Positions 26,073 to 34,183 of a DNA stretch of 64,000 nucleotides are shown here, in pieces. The stretch covers positions 186,001 through 250,000 of the forward strand of contig NZ_JTAM01000004.1 in NCBI RefSeq assembly GCF_000812565.1, written 5' to 3'. The DNA is from Flammeovirga sp. OC4 (GTDB taxonomy: Bacteria; Bacteroidota; Bacteroidia; Cytophagales; Flammeovirgaceae). The notes under the pieces were generated by a model. That model saw only the letters and a program-made list of their open reading frames with translations. It searched no databases and had not been told where the DNA came from. Made by a program: the position numbers and the translations under genes. Every line of letters starts with the position of its first letter. Within the stretch, counting starts at the first letter, position 1.

Positions 26073-27089
26073 TTAGATCGCTGTTGAAGCTAATTTTAAG
26101 TCTCTACCAATCACTACTAAATGTGTCTTTCTCGTTTCTTCTTCTTTCCAAGGTCGATCGAAATAATAATCAAAACGATCACCTACACCTTGAAGAATCA
26201 TACGCATTGGTTTGTTCGGAATATTGACAAAACCTTTGATTCTGTAGATTTCATGTTCCTTTACCAATTGCGTCATTTCTTTCACCAATTGCTTGATGTC
26301 TGACGTTTCTGGGAATTCTAATAATTCTGTGACTAATGAATCGTCGTGATCGTGGTCATGACCATGTTCGTGATGATGCTCGTGGATAGAATGACGGTTA
26401 TCTAAATCGTCTTCTGCTGACGCTTCAATTCCTAATAATAAATCATTGCTTACTTCTCCATTGACTACAGGAATAACTTTCGTGTTGGCTCTGATTTTTT
26501 GCTGAACGTAAGATGAAATTTCTTCAAATTTTTGATCATCCACCAAGTCTCTTTTACTGACCAATACCAAATCTGCACATGACAATTGATCTAAGAACAA
26601 CTCTTCAATCGGTGTTTCATGATCCAAAGATTCGTCTGCCAATCTTTGTTCTTGTACTCTTTGTCTATCGCAAAATTCTCCTGTTGCTACACCTACAGCA
26701 TCTACTACAGTGATCACTGAGTCGATTGTAATGTGTGGTTTTAAGTCAGGCCAGTTCACTGCTCTTACTAATGGTTTTGGCATTGCCAATCCTGAAGTTT
26801 CAATCACGATATGGTCGATATCATCTTTTCGCTCAATCAACTCCAACATAGACGGCAAAAATTCTTCCTGTACGGTACAGCAAATACAGCCGTTGGATAA
26901 CTCAATCAAGTTACACTCATCATCACCACAACCTGCTTTGATGATTTCACCGTCAACACCTACTTCACCAAATTCATTCACCAATAAAGCAATACGCTTT
27001 CCGTTGGCATTTTTCATCATGTGGTGCACTAAGGTCGTTTTTCCAACGCCTAGGAAACCTGTAACAATCGTTATTGGGATTTTTCTCAT
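26073..27089 (-). CDS. cobW: CobW-family metallochaperone GTPase
   Basis: 338 residues of the G3E GTPase family. P-loop GFLGVGKT at residues 11-18, the metal-binding CxCC motif in SNGCICCTVQ, the IETSGLAMPKP switch region, and SKRDLVDD as the guanine-specificity motif. A His-rich stretch (HEHHHEHGHDHDHDD, about residues 233-250) precedes the C-terminal CobW_C domain. CobW supplies Co2+ in aerobic-type cobalamin synthesis, probably to the CobN chelatase. Its ATG overlaps the adenosyltransferase stop by four bases (27086-27089), and the half-MFS gene follows four bases behind. Context and motifs agree with a cobalt chaperone rather than a zinc one. Confidence 0.92.
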   Translation of the reverse strand: MRKIPITIVTGFLGVGKTTLVHHMMKNANGKRIALLVNEFGEVGVDGEIIKAGCGDDECNLIELSNGCICCTVQEEFLPSMLELIERKDDIDHIVIETSGLAMPKPLVRAVNWPDLKPHITIDSVITVVDAVGVATGEFCDRQRVQEQRLADESLDHETPIEELFLDQLSCADLVLVSKRDLVDDQKFEEISSYVQQKIRANTKVIPVVNGEVSNDLLLGIEASAEDDLDNRHSIHEHHHEHGHDHDHDDSLVTELLEFPETSDIKQLVKEMTQLVKEHEIYRIKGFVNIPNKPMRMILQGVGDRFDYYFDRPWKEEETRKTHLVVIGRDLKLASTAI

Positions 27090-27673
27090 GCTTGTGGTTT
27101 TTTCTTTCTTTTATATAAAAATAAATTCCATTTTTCTTCTGCTACTCCGTGCTTATCCATCTCTGATCTTGCCATGGTAAAAAACAAATCAGACATACGG
27201 TTGATATACGAAGAGATATAGTCTAATACACTTTCAGGGTCTTCATGACTTAAGGTCACTAAGACTCTTTCTCCTCTTCTTACTTGTGTTCTGCAGACAT
27301 GACACAAAGCTGAAATCTCGTTCCCTCCTGGTAGTAAGAAATAATCCGAGGGGCTACTCATTTTCCCTTCCATTTCATCAATCCATGCTTCACAAAATTC
27401 TGCTCCGTCAGTAGGGTGAGGATTTTGGTTTTCTTTTTTAGAATCTGATGGTCGAGCCAAATGCGACATCATATTCATCATGTCTTTTTGAACTCTATGC
27501 AAATTCGGTTGCCACTCGTGGTCATTACCTAATTTTGACCTTAATAGCCCTATGGTCGAATTCACTTCATCCAGTGTACCTATGCATTCTAAACGGGGAG
27601 CATCTTTGAACTCTCTTTTTCCGCCGAATACGCCTGTTTTTCCTGAATCACCTTTTCTAGTGTAGATTTTCAT
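27086..27673 (-). CDS. pduO: PduO-type ATP:cob(I)alamin adenosyltransferase
   Basis: 195 residues. Transfers the adenosyl group from ATP to cob(I)alamin or cobyrinic acid a,c-diamide. The ATP-binding N-terminus YTRKGDSGKTGVFGG (residues 4-18) and the helix motif CRTQVRRGERVL are those of the PduO/MMAB trimer family, not the BtuR/CobO fold. It is the adenosylation step that follows CbiA and precedes CobQ in the pathway, which matches its position. Overlaps cobW by four bases. The 219-base gap upstream to cbiA holds two palindromic elements (27716-27755 and 27772-27909), so it may have its own control. Confidence 0.92.
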   Translation of the reverse strand: MKIYTRKGDSGKTGVFGGKREFKDAPRLECIGTLDEVNSTIGLLRSKLGNDHEWQPNLHRVQKDMMNMMSHLARPSDSKKENQNPHPTDGAEFCEAWIDEMEGKMSSPSDYFLLPGGNEISALCHVCRTQVRRGERVLVTLSHEDPESVLDYISSYINRMSDLFFTMARSEMDKHGVAEEKWNLFLYKRKKKPQA

Positions 27674-27715
27674 AGCGTAAGAGTTTATTTGTTATGTATT
27701 TGGACTATTCTGATT

Positions 27716-27755
27716 CCATCATCAGCCCATGATTTAAATCATGGGTTGGTGATGG
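27716..27755. repeat. 40-base palindrome
   Basis: Two 20-base halves, one reading CCATCATCAGCCCATGATTT and the other its complement with only two G-T wobble positions. It lies between the adenosyltransferase start (27673) and the composite repeat behind cbiA. No T-run follows on either strand, so it is not a normal terminator. Confidence 0.7.
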
Positions 27756-27771
27756 AGTAGATTCAATATCG

Positions 27772-27909
27772 CAAGTGTTAAGCCGACAGGCGTCACTTGT
27801 GATTTATAATTGGCGAAGTCTCCCGACTTCGAAAGACAATATTATTCACCTCGAAGTCAGGAGACTTCGCCAATAGACAGTTCCAAGTGATGCTATCGCT
27901 TAACACTTG
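27772..27909. repeat. Composite palindromic (REP-like) element, copy A
   Basis: Four short hairpins arranged symmetrically: CAAGTG..CACTTG (27772-27799), CGAAGTC-TCCC-GACTTCG (27814-27831), CGAAGTC-AGGA-GACTTCG (27852-27869) and CAAGTG..CACTTG (27884-27909). Outer and inner pairs are also complementary to each other over long range. The same architecture with different stem sequences is at 56694-56833. The last five codons and the stop of cbiA (27893-27909) lie inside the element. Confidence 0.75.
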
Positions 27910-29227
27910 AAACATGGTTATTTTGTATATGATGAAGCAACTGCTGAAGGTCTCCTACTTCACCAAAATAAAAGTGGATGTAAGAGGCCAATACGTTTTT
28001 ATATTGATAGATTTTTGTTGGAACTTCCTGTTCTCTTGCACTCCAAACGGTTCCAACGGTGGTTACATTTTCGTCTTGATGAACTTTTGAATAATGAAAT
28101 TCGTGTCCTTTGATGGTGAAATCATCGATGTCAATTTTTCGATAACCCAATGTGAGTTTCATAGCTTCCATTGAACTTGTAAAAGGGAATACACCAACCA
28201 TCGGTAATTCATTTCCTTTTTGGTCGACCATGTTTTTTCCGAGGTACATCATTCCTCCGCATTCAGCGATGATTTGTCCTCCGTTTTCAGTGTAACTTTT
28301 GATGCTTTCTCTCATTTTTGCATTTGCAGAAAGCTCTTGTGTATAGCATTCGGGATAACCTCCGGGGAAGTAAACTAAATCAGAATTAGGGAGTTCTTGG
28401 TCATGAATTGGGCTAAAAAATTCAACAGTTCCCAATTGCTTCAAGGCTTCAATATTTTGATAGTAGCTGAAGTTGAAACCTTCATCTTGTGCTACTGCTA
28501 TTTTGAAGTCGGCATTAGATGTTTCCGACTTAGTTGCAAGGGTTGCCTTTTCTCTTTGAGTAATAGAAAGTAGTTGATCAATAGCGATGGTTTCATTCAT
28601 CTGATCCGCCATTTTACCGATCATCTGATCATATTTTGAGAGGTTATCAATCGACAGTCCTAAGTGTCTTGAAGGGATTTTACATTCTTCAATAAAAGGG
28701 ACGTGACCTAATGCTTTTATCCCAACATCATCACATGCTTCTTCTAAAAACTTGTAATGGCTTTTGGTATTGACACGGTTGAAAATTACACCCGCAATAT
28801 TCAAATCGGGATCAAAGTTTTTAAAGCCATATAATAATGGAGCAACTGAATAAGCAACCGATTTGGCGTCGACCACAAAAATGACAGGGATGTCAAGTTT
28901 CTTTGCCAACTCAGCGGTACTTCCTTCCGACTTTCTCGCACCATCAAACAAACCCATTACGCCTTCGATACAAGCCACATCTACCTCATTTGCCAACTCA
29001 TGATAAGTAGCACGCATGTGTTCTTCTCTCATCATAAAAAGGTCGAGGTTGATACCCGTTTTCCCACAAGCTATTTTATGGAATTTGGGGTCGATATAAT
29101 CCGGACCACTTTTGAAAGGCTGTACGCTATATCCTTTGTTTTTCAACAATCGAAGTAATCCCAACGTAACAGTGGTTTTGCCCGAATTACTTGTTGGTGC
29201 GGCGATAATGAAGCTTGCTGTTTTCAT
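27893..29227 (-). CDS. cbiA: Cobyrinate a,c-diamide synthase
   Basis: 444 residues. Amidates the a and c carboxylates of cobyrinate with glutamine and ATP. N-terminal dethiobiotin-synthetase-like ATPase domain with IIAAPTSNSGKTTVTLGLL and KSGPDYIDPKFH, then a C-terminal glutamine amidotransferase domain with the nucleophile Cys in IIAECGGMMYLG and a late His in SYIHFYFGEVG. Starts five bases after the cobU stop region. Its final five codons (encoding SSVKR) and stop are supplied by a palindromic repeat, so the natural C-terminus was probably altered by the insertion; these residues lie beyond the conserved domain. In the strictly aerobic pathway the same family is named CobB. Confidence 0.95.
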   Translation of the reverse strand: MKTASFIIAAPTSNSGKTTVTLGLLRLLKNKGYSVQPFKSGPDYIDPKFHKIACGKTGINLDLFMMREEHMRATYHELANEVDVACIEGVMGLFDGARKSEGSTAELAKKLDIPVIFVVDAKSVAYSVAPLLYGFKNFDPDLNIAGVIFNRVNTKSHYKFLEEACDDVGIKALGHVPFIEECKIPSRHLGLSIDNLSKYDQMIGKMADQMNETIAIDQLLSITQREKATLATKSETSNADFKIAVAQDEGFNFSYYQNIEALKQLGTVEFFSPIHDQELPNSDLVYFPGGYPECYTQELSANAKMRESIKSYTENGGQIIAECGGMMYLGKNMVDQKGNELPMVGVFPFTSSMEAMKLTLGYRKIDIDDFTIKGHEFHYSKVHQDENVTTVGTVWSAREQEVPTKIYQYKNVLASYIHFYFGEVGDLQQLLHHIQNNHVSSVKR

Positions 29228-29232
29228 TCAAT

Positions 29233-29748
29233 TTATTCTTTTACGACCATCGGAAGGCCGGATACTACAAATGTTACTTTTTGTGCTTGCTTGGCTATAA
29301 ACTGATTGATCAATCCATGAATATCTGTAAACTGACGACTTGCTTTGTTCATGGATATCCCACCCAAACCAATTTCATTACTGACCACAATCAGTGTACA
29401 GTCCTGCTGTATTAATGCAGTCCATATTTCCTGTGCTCGTTGCAAAGCTTTTTCTTTATCGTAAGCTACCTCATCAAAAATATTGGTAAGCCAAAGCGTA
29501 ATACAATCCAATAAAACTACTTTTCCAGCAAAATTATGATGATGAATATCAATGGGTTCTTCCACGGTAGTCCAACACTCCTCCCTTCTTTCTTGATGCA
29601 ATGCAATTCGCTCATTGTGCTCCTCATCCCATTTCTTAGAAGTCGCCAAGTAAATAGGCGAGTCAGATAACTCTAACGTTATTTTTTCAGCAAAAGCACT
29701 CTTTCCTGAACGTTGACCTCCTGTGACAAAATGAATATTAGCTTTCAT
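29233..29748 (-). CDS. cobU: Adenosylcobinamide kinase/guanylyltransferase
   Basis: 171 residues, normal length. Phosphorylates adenosylcobinamide and then forms adenosylcobinamide-GDP for nucleotide-loop assembly. P-loop TGGQRSGKSAFAE at residues 9-21, the CWTTVEEPIDI segment, VVSNEIGLGGISMNKASRQF and the C-terminal FVVSGLPMVVK are family marks. It sits three bases after the ChlI-ChlD stop region and five bases before cbiA, clearly in the operon. The next enzyme, CobS, is not in the window. Confidence 0.95.
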   Translation of the reverse strand: MKANIHFVTGGQRSGKSAFAEKITLELSDSPIYLATSKKWDEEHNERIALHQERREECWTTVEEPIDIHHHNFAGKVVLLDCITLWLTNIFDEVAYDKEKALQRAQEIWTALIQQDCTLIVVSNEIGLGGISMNKASRQFTDIHGLINQFIAKQAQKVTFVVSGLPMVVKE

Positions 29749-29751
29749 GAT

Positions 29752-31350
29752 TTAAAGGGATAATTTTTGATAATTGCCTCTTAAACGATCGGCTAAATCT
29801 TGCATAATGCCTAATTTCACTACGCCCGTTTCCGCATCGACTAAAGTCAAGTGATCTACTTTTTTACAATGGAATTGATAGCTTGAAATAATGTCTTCAA
29901 TGGCAGTTTCAGCACAAAAACGTCCATCAGAGACAATCACTAACTCCGTTTCTGACAAATCGAAGCCCACCAACATGCTTTTTATTTTTTTCAAAGCGGC
30001 GATGATGTTCGTCTTTCCTCCCGTCTGCAATTGCTGAATTTTTTCTGTCACAAAACCGACGTTAGAGGTTTCCTGTACTAACACTTCCGCTTCATTTTGA
30101 AAAAGAGAAATCAATGAAAAATGCACATCCGATGATTCGTACTTTTCTATCATCTTCTGAACCGCTCCTTTGGCATAAACAATCACTTGATCTTTGATCA
30201 TAGAACCACTTGAATCCAAAATAAAGATGACCTGCTTTTTTGTTGGTTCTACTTTAGATTTTTTGATGACTTCGAAAGTATCAGTGGCTAAATATTGACT
30301 CACTGTTTTTCGAGTATCTGTGGAAGATTTTATTCCATTCTGATGGATGATTTGCTTATTACTTTCCTTAAAAGACTGTTGTAGTACGACCTCTTTCTCT
30401 GGAATTACAGATTCAAATTGATTGGGAGGTGTTTCTTCTTTTGAGTTTTCAGGTTGCTCCTTTTGTTCTTCTTGAGGTGGAGGGTTTTGAGGTGGTTCTT
30501 GATTTGGAGGAGTTTGATTTTTACGATGCAAAAGCACAAATTCCTGAATCGCTTTCACATCCTCTTTGGTGACTTTCTTTCTATTTTGAAATGCCACATA
30601 CGCCCTTGCCGTTTTGACTAATAAAATATCTGCTCTTAAACCTTCTACCGCATGATCAATGGCGAGCTGAGAACAATATCCTAAAACATCACTTTCTAAT
30701 TCAATGCTTGATAGTCTTTCTTGTGCTGAAATTATTTGATTAAAAAGTTGTTTCTGCTCCTTATCAAAACCTTCAAAAAATGCTTTCGGATCGTCATCAA
30801 AAGCCAAGCGGTGTTGTACTATTTTTGTCCTTTCCTCTAATGAAGTTGGCGTTTTCACCTCTACCGAAAGACCAAAACGATCTTTTAATTGAGGACGCAA
30901 ATCTCCTTCTTCTGGATTCATGGAGCCGATCAAACAAAAACGACTCTTCAACTTTCTTGAAATTCCCTCTCTTTCCAAATGATAACTTCCCGTTGCGGAA
31001 GCATCCAATAGCACATCCATCAGATAATCATTCAAAAGATTGATTTCATCGATATATAAAAACCCTTGATGCGCTTGTGATAGCAAACCATGTTGGACTT
31101 CTTCTTTTTTATCATTGATGAGCTTTTCCAAATTGATATGTCCCAAAACTCTGTCTTCAGAAGCACCAATCGGCAAGTTGACAAATGGCTTTTGCATCAA
31201 ATCAGACAGTGAACGGATCAAAGTAGTCTTGCCCGTTCCTTTATCGCCAACGGCTAAAACTCCACCCAAAGTGGGATCGATGATATTAAGAATAAGTGCC
31301 AACTTAAACGATTCCTGACCGATGATGGCTGTAAAAGGGAAATTGTTCAT
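29752..31350 (-). CDS. ChlI-ChlD-type AAA+/VWA chelatase subunit (CobS/CobT substitute)
   Basis: 532 residues from the ATG at 31350. A longer in-frame start at 31425 lies inside the transporter gene; the chosen ATG overlaps the transporter's TAA by one base (TAATG), a coupling signal. AAA+ domain: Walker A GDKGTGKTT (35-43), Walker B FLYIDEINLL and the MNPEEGDLRP sensor region. A Pro/Glu/Gln-rich linker (about 278-310) leads to a von Willebrand A domain with MIDAS motif FILDSSGSM (about 375). This is the BchI-BchD pair fused into one chain, and with CobN it should form an ATP-driven cobalt chelatase. No classical CobS or CobT subunit is seen. Confidence 0.9.
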   Translation of the reverse strand: MNNFPFTAIIGQESFKLALILNIIDPTLGGVLAVGDKGTGKTTLIRSLSDLMQKPFVNLPIGASEDRVLGHINLEKLINDKKEEVQHGLLSQAHQGFLYIDEINLLNDYLMDVLLDASATGSYHLEREGISRKLKSRFCLIGSMNPEEGDLRPQLKDRFGLSVEVKTPTSLEERTKIVQHRLAFDDDPKAFFEGFDKEQKQLFNQIISAQERLSSIELESDVLGYCSQLAIDHAVEGLRADILLVKTARAYVAFQNRKKVTKEDVKAIQEFVLLHRKNQTPPNQEPPQNPPPQEEQKEQPENSKEETPPNQFESVIPEKEVVLQQSFKESNKQIIHQNGIKSSTDTRKTVSQYLATDTFEVIKKSKVEPTKKQVIFILDSSGSMIKDQVIVYAKGAVQKMIEKYESSDVHFSLISLFQNEAEVLVQETSNVGFVTEKIQQLQTGGKTNIIAALKKIKSMLVGFDLSETELVIVSDGRFCAETAIEDIISSYQFHCKKVDHLTLVDAETGVVKLGIMQDLADRLRGNYQKLSL

Positions 31351-32063
31351 TAAGCAAAAATTGAATTGTAAATCCAGTATGATCCGATGACGATTGAGGC
31401 TACTCCTGCGAGTCCGTTCATCCACTTAAAAATGGCGATGTTTTTTTCTATAAACCGACTTAAAACCGTCAATAAAGTATAGCTGTAAATGCCCATCGCT
31501 AAGATGATACCTACAGATTCTACCAATAGAATTAATACGGCATCCCACATTGTAGCAGAACTTAAAATCAAAGCGGAAGTCAAAGCTCCACCTGTCCCCG
31601 CCAATCCATGAAGCATTCCTACCCAAAATGAGCGGTTCATAGGATTCATGGCGATTTCTTCCCCTTGCTTTCCATGAAGGTGAATCGGGTTCGTATCTAA
31701 ATGATCATGCTCTTCGATCCTTTTATGATCCTGCATCATATCATTGATCTTGTGGTTTCTTTTGATGGCCACAATACCCAACCAAATCATGATCGGACCT
31801 ACTGACATTTCTGCCCAACTTGATAAATCATGGACAAAAACTTCTGCTGTACTTTTGAACAGCAAGGCAATTCCACCTAACAAAATCAGGGTCACTGAAT
31901 GTCCTAAAGCCCATTGTGAAGCTTTGAATACATTTTTAAAAGAGGCTCTTTCTTTTTTGATTGCGTTTTCGGTAGCTAGTACGGATACTGCTGTCACGTG
32001 ATCCGGCTCGAAGGAGTGTAATACCCCTGCCATTAATGGTCGAATGAAACTTGCTCCTGTCAT
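31350..32063 (-). CDS. NiCoT/NicO-like nickel-cobalt transporter
   Basis: 237 residues with six or more membrane spans. The first span carries HSFEPDH (residues 16-22), the H-x4-D-H metal-recognition motif of nickel/cobalt permeases, and a second His-containing span reads WVGMLHGLAGTGGALTSAL. A His/Asp-rich cytoplasmic loop (HKRIEEHDHLDTNPIHLHGK) lies between. It most likely imports Co2+ for the chelatases encoded beside it. Two bases separate it from cbiD upstream, and its stop overlaps the start of the ChlI-ChlD gene. It could also be read as a UreH/HupE-like protein; metal choice between Ni and Co is inferred from the context. Confidence 0.82.
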   Translation of the reverse strand: MTGASFIRPLMAGVLHSFEPDHVTAVSVLATENAIKKERASFKNVFKASQWALGHSVTLILLGGIALLFKSTAEVFVHDLSSWAEMSVGPIMIWLGIVAIKRNHKINDMMQDHKRIEEHDHLDTNPIHLHGKQGEEIAMNPMNRSFWVGMLHGLAGTGGALTSALILSSATMWDAVLILLVESVGIILAMGIYSYTLLTVLSRFIEKNIAIFKWMNGLAGVASIVIGSYWIYNSIFA

Positions 32064-32065
32064 AA

Positions 32066-33151
32066 TTATTTTAGTTTAATAAAATCACCCTCTTTGCCGA
32101 TGAGGTAGATAGTGAGTTTGGTTTGTTGAATAATAGATTTAGTGGATTGATAACATTTTTGGAGTAGTAACTGATAGAATAATTCCTCTTCGGTAAATGG
32201 AAAAATTTCTACAAGTCTACTCGCCATATTTAATTGAAGAATTGCTTCTTGTTGTTCTTTTGAATACCCGCCTTCTTGGGCGATGGATTGAATAAATTCT
32301 TTGTTCCAACTGGAAACACAACTGTGCGTATCGGTTTGTCCTTCTGCCAACTTCACCGCTTTTCCCAACATAATTCCGATGGTCACTGCTCTGATCGGTG
32401 CACTTTGAATTTTGCGAAGCGTATCACCAATCCAGTTTCCATAATGGATATAGGCTTGCTCCGAAAAATCAGGAAATAGTGCTCTGAGGTATTTCTCACT
32501 TCTCGCTCCTGAGTTGATCACGAGTTCATCAATTCCATTGGCCACGGCCACATCGACGCCTTGCTCAATACTTGCGATATAGGAGGAGGCTGAATAAGGT
32601 TTTACAATGCCTGAGGTGCCTAAAATGGAAAGGCCGTTCATGATCCCTACTCGCTCATTTAGGGTCTTCTTGGCGAGCTTTTTTCCATTCACCACATAAA
32701 CAGTGACTGCTACTCCCATTTCCAAATCATAATCATGCAAAAGTTTTTGTAAAGCATCGGTGATCATTTTCCTTGGAACAGGATTAATCGCCGGTTCTCC
32801 TACTCCCAATTGCAAACCGGGAAGTGTGACTGTTCCCACACCATCGCCTGCTATAAATTGGATTTCCTGCTCTTCAATCAGCTGTAATTCACAACCTATC
32901 TCGGCACCGTTGGTCACATCAGGATCGTCACCTGCATCTTTGATGACACTGCATTTTGCGGAGCTAAAAGAATACTCGCAGTGGTGAACAGGTATAGACA
33001 ATATTTTCCCTATCGGTAAATGTACTTCTACCGCTTCCTGTTTTTGTTGAAAAATGATCGCCTTTAAGCCTGCCTTTGCGGCAGCCGTGGCTGAGGTTCC
33101 TGTTGTAAAACCTTCTTTCAACTCACCTTCTGGAACTTTCTTTAAACCCAT
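32066..33151 (-). CDS. cbiD: Cobalt-precorrin-5B C1-methyltransferase
   Basis: 361 residues. CbiD methylates C1 in the early-cobalt pathway, where the aerobic route uses CobF, so it marks the pathway type. The N-terminal LKEGFTTGTSATAAAKAGL is diagnostic; further conserved segments are VIKDAGDDPDVTNGAEI, GVGTVTLPGLQLGVGEPAINPVPR, NGLSILGTSGIVKPYS and YGNWIGDTLRK. It lies two bases upstream of the transporter gene. Upstream of it is a structured repeat (33211-33381), which separates it from cobK by 268 bases. Confidence 0.95.
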   Translation of the reverse strand: MGLKKVPEGELKEGFTTGTSATAAAKAGLKAIIFQQKQEAVEVHLPIGKILSIPVHHCEYSFSSAKCSVIKDAGDDPDVTNGAEIGCELQLIEEQEIQFIAGDGVGTVTLPGLQLGVGEPAINPVPRKMITDALQKLLHDYDLEMGVAVTVYVVNGKKLAKKTLNERVGIMNGLSILGTSGIVKPYSASSYIASIEQGVDVAVANGIDELVINSGARSEKYLRALFPDFSEQAYIHYGNWIGDTLRKIQSAPIRAVTIGIMLGKAVKLAEGQTDTHSCVSSWNKEFIQSIAQEGGYSKEQQEAILQLNMASRLVEIFPFTEEELFYQLLLQKCYQSTKSIIQQTKLTIYLIGKEGDFIKLK

Positions 33152-33210
33152 GTTTTATCTTTAAAATGTTACCCGATTCCCCCTTCTCCCTACTTCCAAT
33201 TTTTCTTCTT

Positions 33211-33381
33211 CTTCATTTTTTCCATTGATGAAAAAACGAAGCAAAAAAATCTAGGCTGTGAAGTCAAAAGCTAAATTTCACTCCTTTCGCCTCAATGATT
33301 TTAAACTCGCTGCGCTCAAACAACAAAATCATTTTTAACGGCTCATTTCATGAAATTCTTAACGCTTTTCCCTTCAATGCC
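33211..33381. repeat. Structured intergenic repeat, copy 2 of 3
   Basis: Stems here are TTTTTTC/GAAAAAA in the 5' hairpin, AATTTCA (33274-33280)/TGAAATT (33351-33357), GCC/GGC, and apical AATGATTTT/AAAATCATT around ACTCGCTGCGCTC. Compared with copy 1, the second and third pairs have changed on both sides and still pair. It lies between cbiD and cobK and holds no gene. Confidence 0.8.
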
Positions 33382-33419
33382 GTAAGAAAGGCAGACGTCC
33401 TGCGAACAAATAGCATTTA

Positions 33420-34181
33420 TTAAAAACCATTTTGTTCTAATTTATTTTCGAGTTCTTGAACTGTGTAAACCACCTGAAAGGAAGCTGGTATTTTTGGTTC
33501 TCGAATAATGATGATCGGAATTCCACAAGTTTGTGAAGCATCAATTTTAGTTTGAAGAAAACCGCTTGCTCCACTTTCCTTGGTCATCACTACATCAATT
33601 CCTTTTTCTTTAATCAAAGACTCTTCTAACTCCTGCTCTTGATTAGGCATTGAGAGAATCAAATCTTCTTTAGGAAAACCTGTTTTTTCAGCAATCTCTT
33701 TGGAAGATTCCCTTGGCAAAATTCTAAAAATAGATGGATGCTGTTTCCACCATTTCTCAAACTTCTCAATGGTCTGTACCCCTGTTAGTGCCAACAACTT
33801 TTTCCCTTGAAATCGATCAAAAAGCAAGGTTTCGGCATCTTTATAATCTTCCGCCCAAAGTATTCCGTTTTCTCCCTCTAGCTGTATTGGCTTTCTTCCA
33901 AATCGGATGACTGGAAGCTCATTTTTAAGAGCAATGGAAGCTATCGTTTGATGCAATATTTCTGCAAATGGATGAGCCGCATCAATGATCATTGAAATTT
34001 TATTTTCATGGATAAATGCATCCATTTGTTCTTGATCCAATGCACCCGAATGATATTTCATGTACGCACTCTCCTCTACCTCCACTTTTGTTTTCGTAGA
34101 GTAAATAAATGACTGTTGACGTCTTTCAAGACATTCCATCACTTTTTTGCCTTCCGTTGTTCCTCCAAAAACCAATACCAT
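33420..34181 (-). CDS. cobK: Precorrin-6A/cobalt-precorrin-6A reductase
   Basis: 253 residues from the ATG at 34181. The frame extends to 34235, but the extra 18 residues are basic and overlap the previous gene, while MVLVFGGTTEGKKVMECL is the normal CobK/CbiJ N-terminus with the NAD(P)-binding GGTTEG. Other family marks are IIDAAHPFAEILHQ, the LLALTGVQTIEKF segment, RILPRE and VMTKESGASGF. It reduces the macrocycle at C18-C19 with NADPH. It starts two bases after the CbiG-CobM stop region, so the two are coupled. Confidence 0.92.
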   Translation of the reverse strand: MVLVFGGTTEGKKVMECLERRQQSFIYSTKTKVEVEESAYMKYHSGALDQEQMDAFIHENKISMIIDAAHPFAEILHQTIASIALKNELPVIRFGRKPIQLEGENGILWAEDYKDAETLLFDRFQGKKLLALTGVQTIEKFEKWWKQHPSIFRILPRESSKEIAEKTGFPKEDLILSMPNQEQELEESLIKEKGIDVVMTKESGASGFLQTKIDASQTCGIPIIIIREPKIPASFQVVYTVQELENKLEQNGF

Positions 34182-34183
34182 GC

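Noticed and set aside
27716-27909. CRISPR array
   Set aside because: Repeated short hairpins occur, but there is no regular repeat-spacer pattern and no cas gene nearby.
31351-31425. Longer ChlI-ChlD start
   Set aside because: It lies within the transporter gene, while ATG at 31350 forms a TAATG coupling and opens with the normal FPFTAIIGQE segment.
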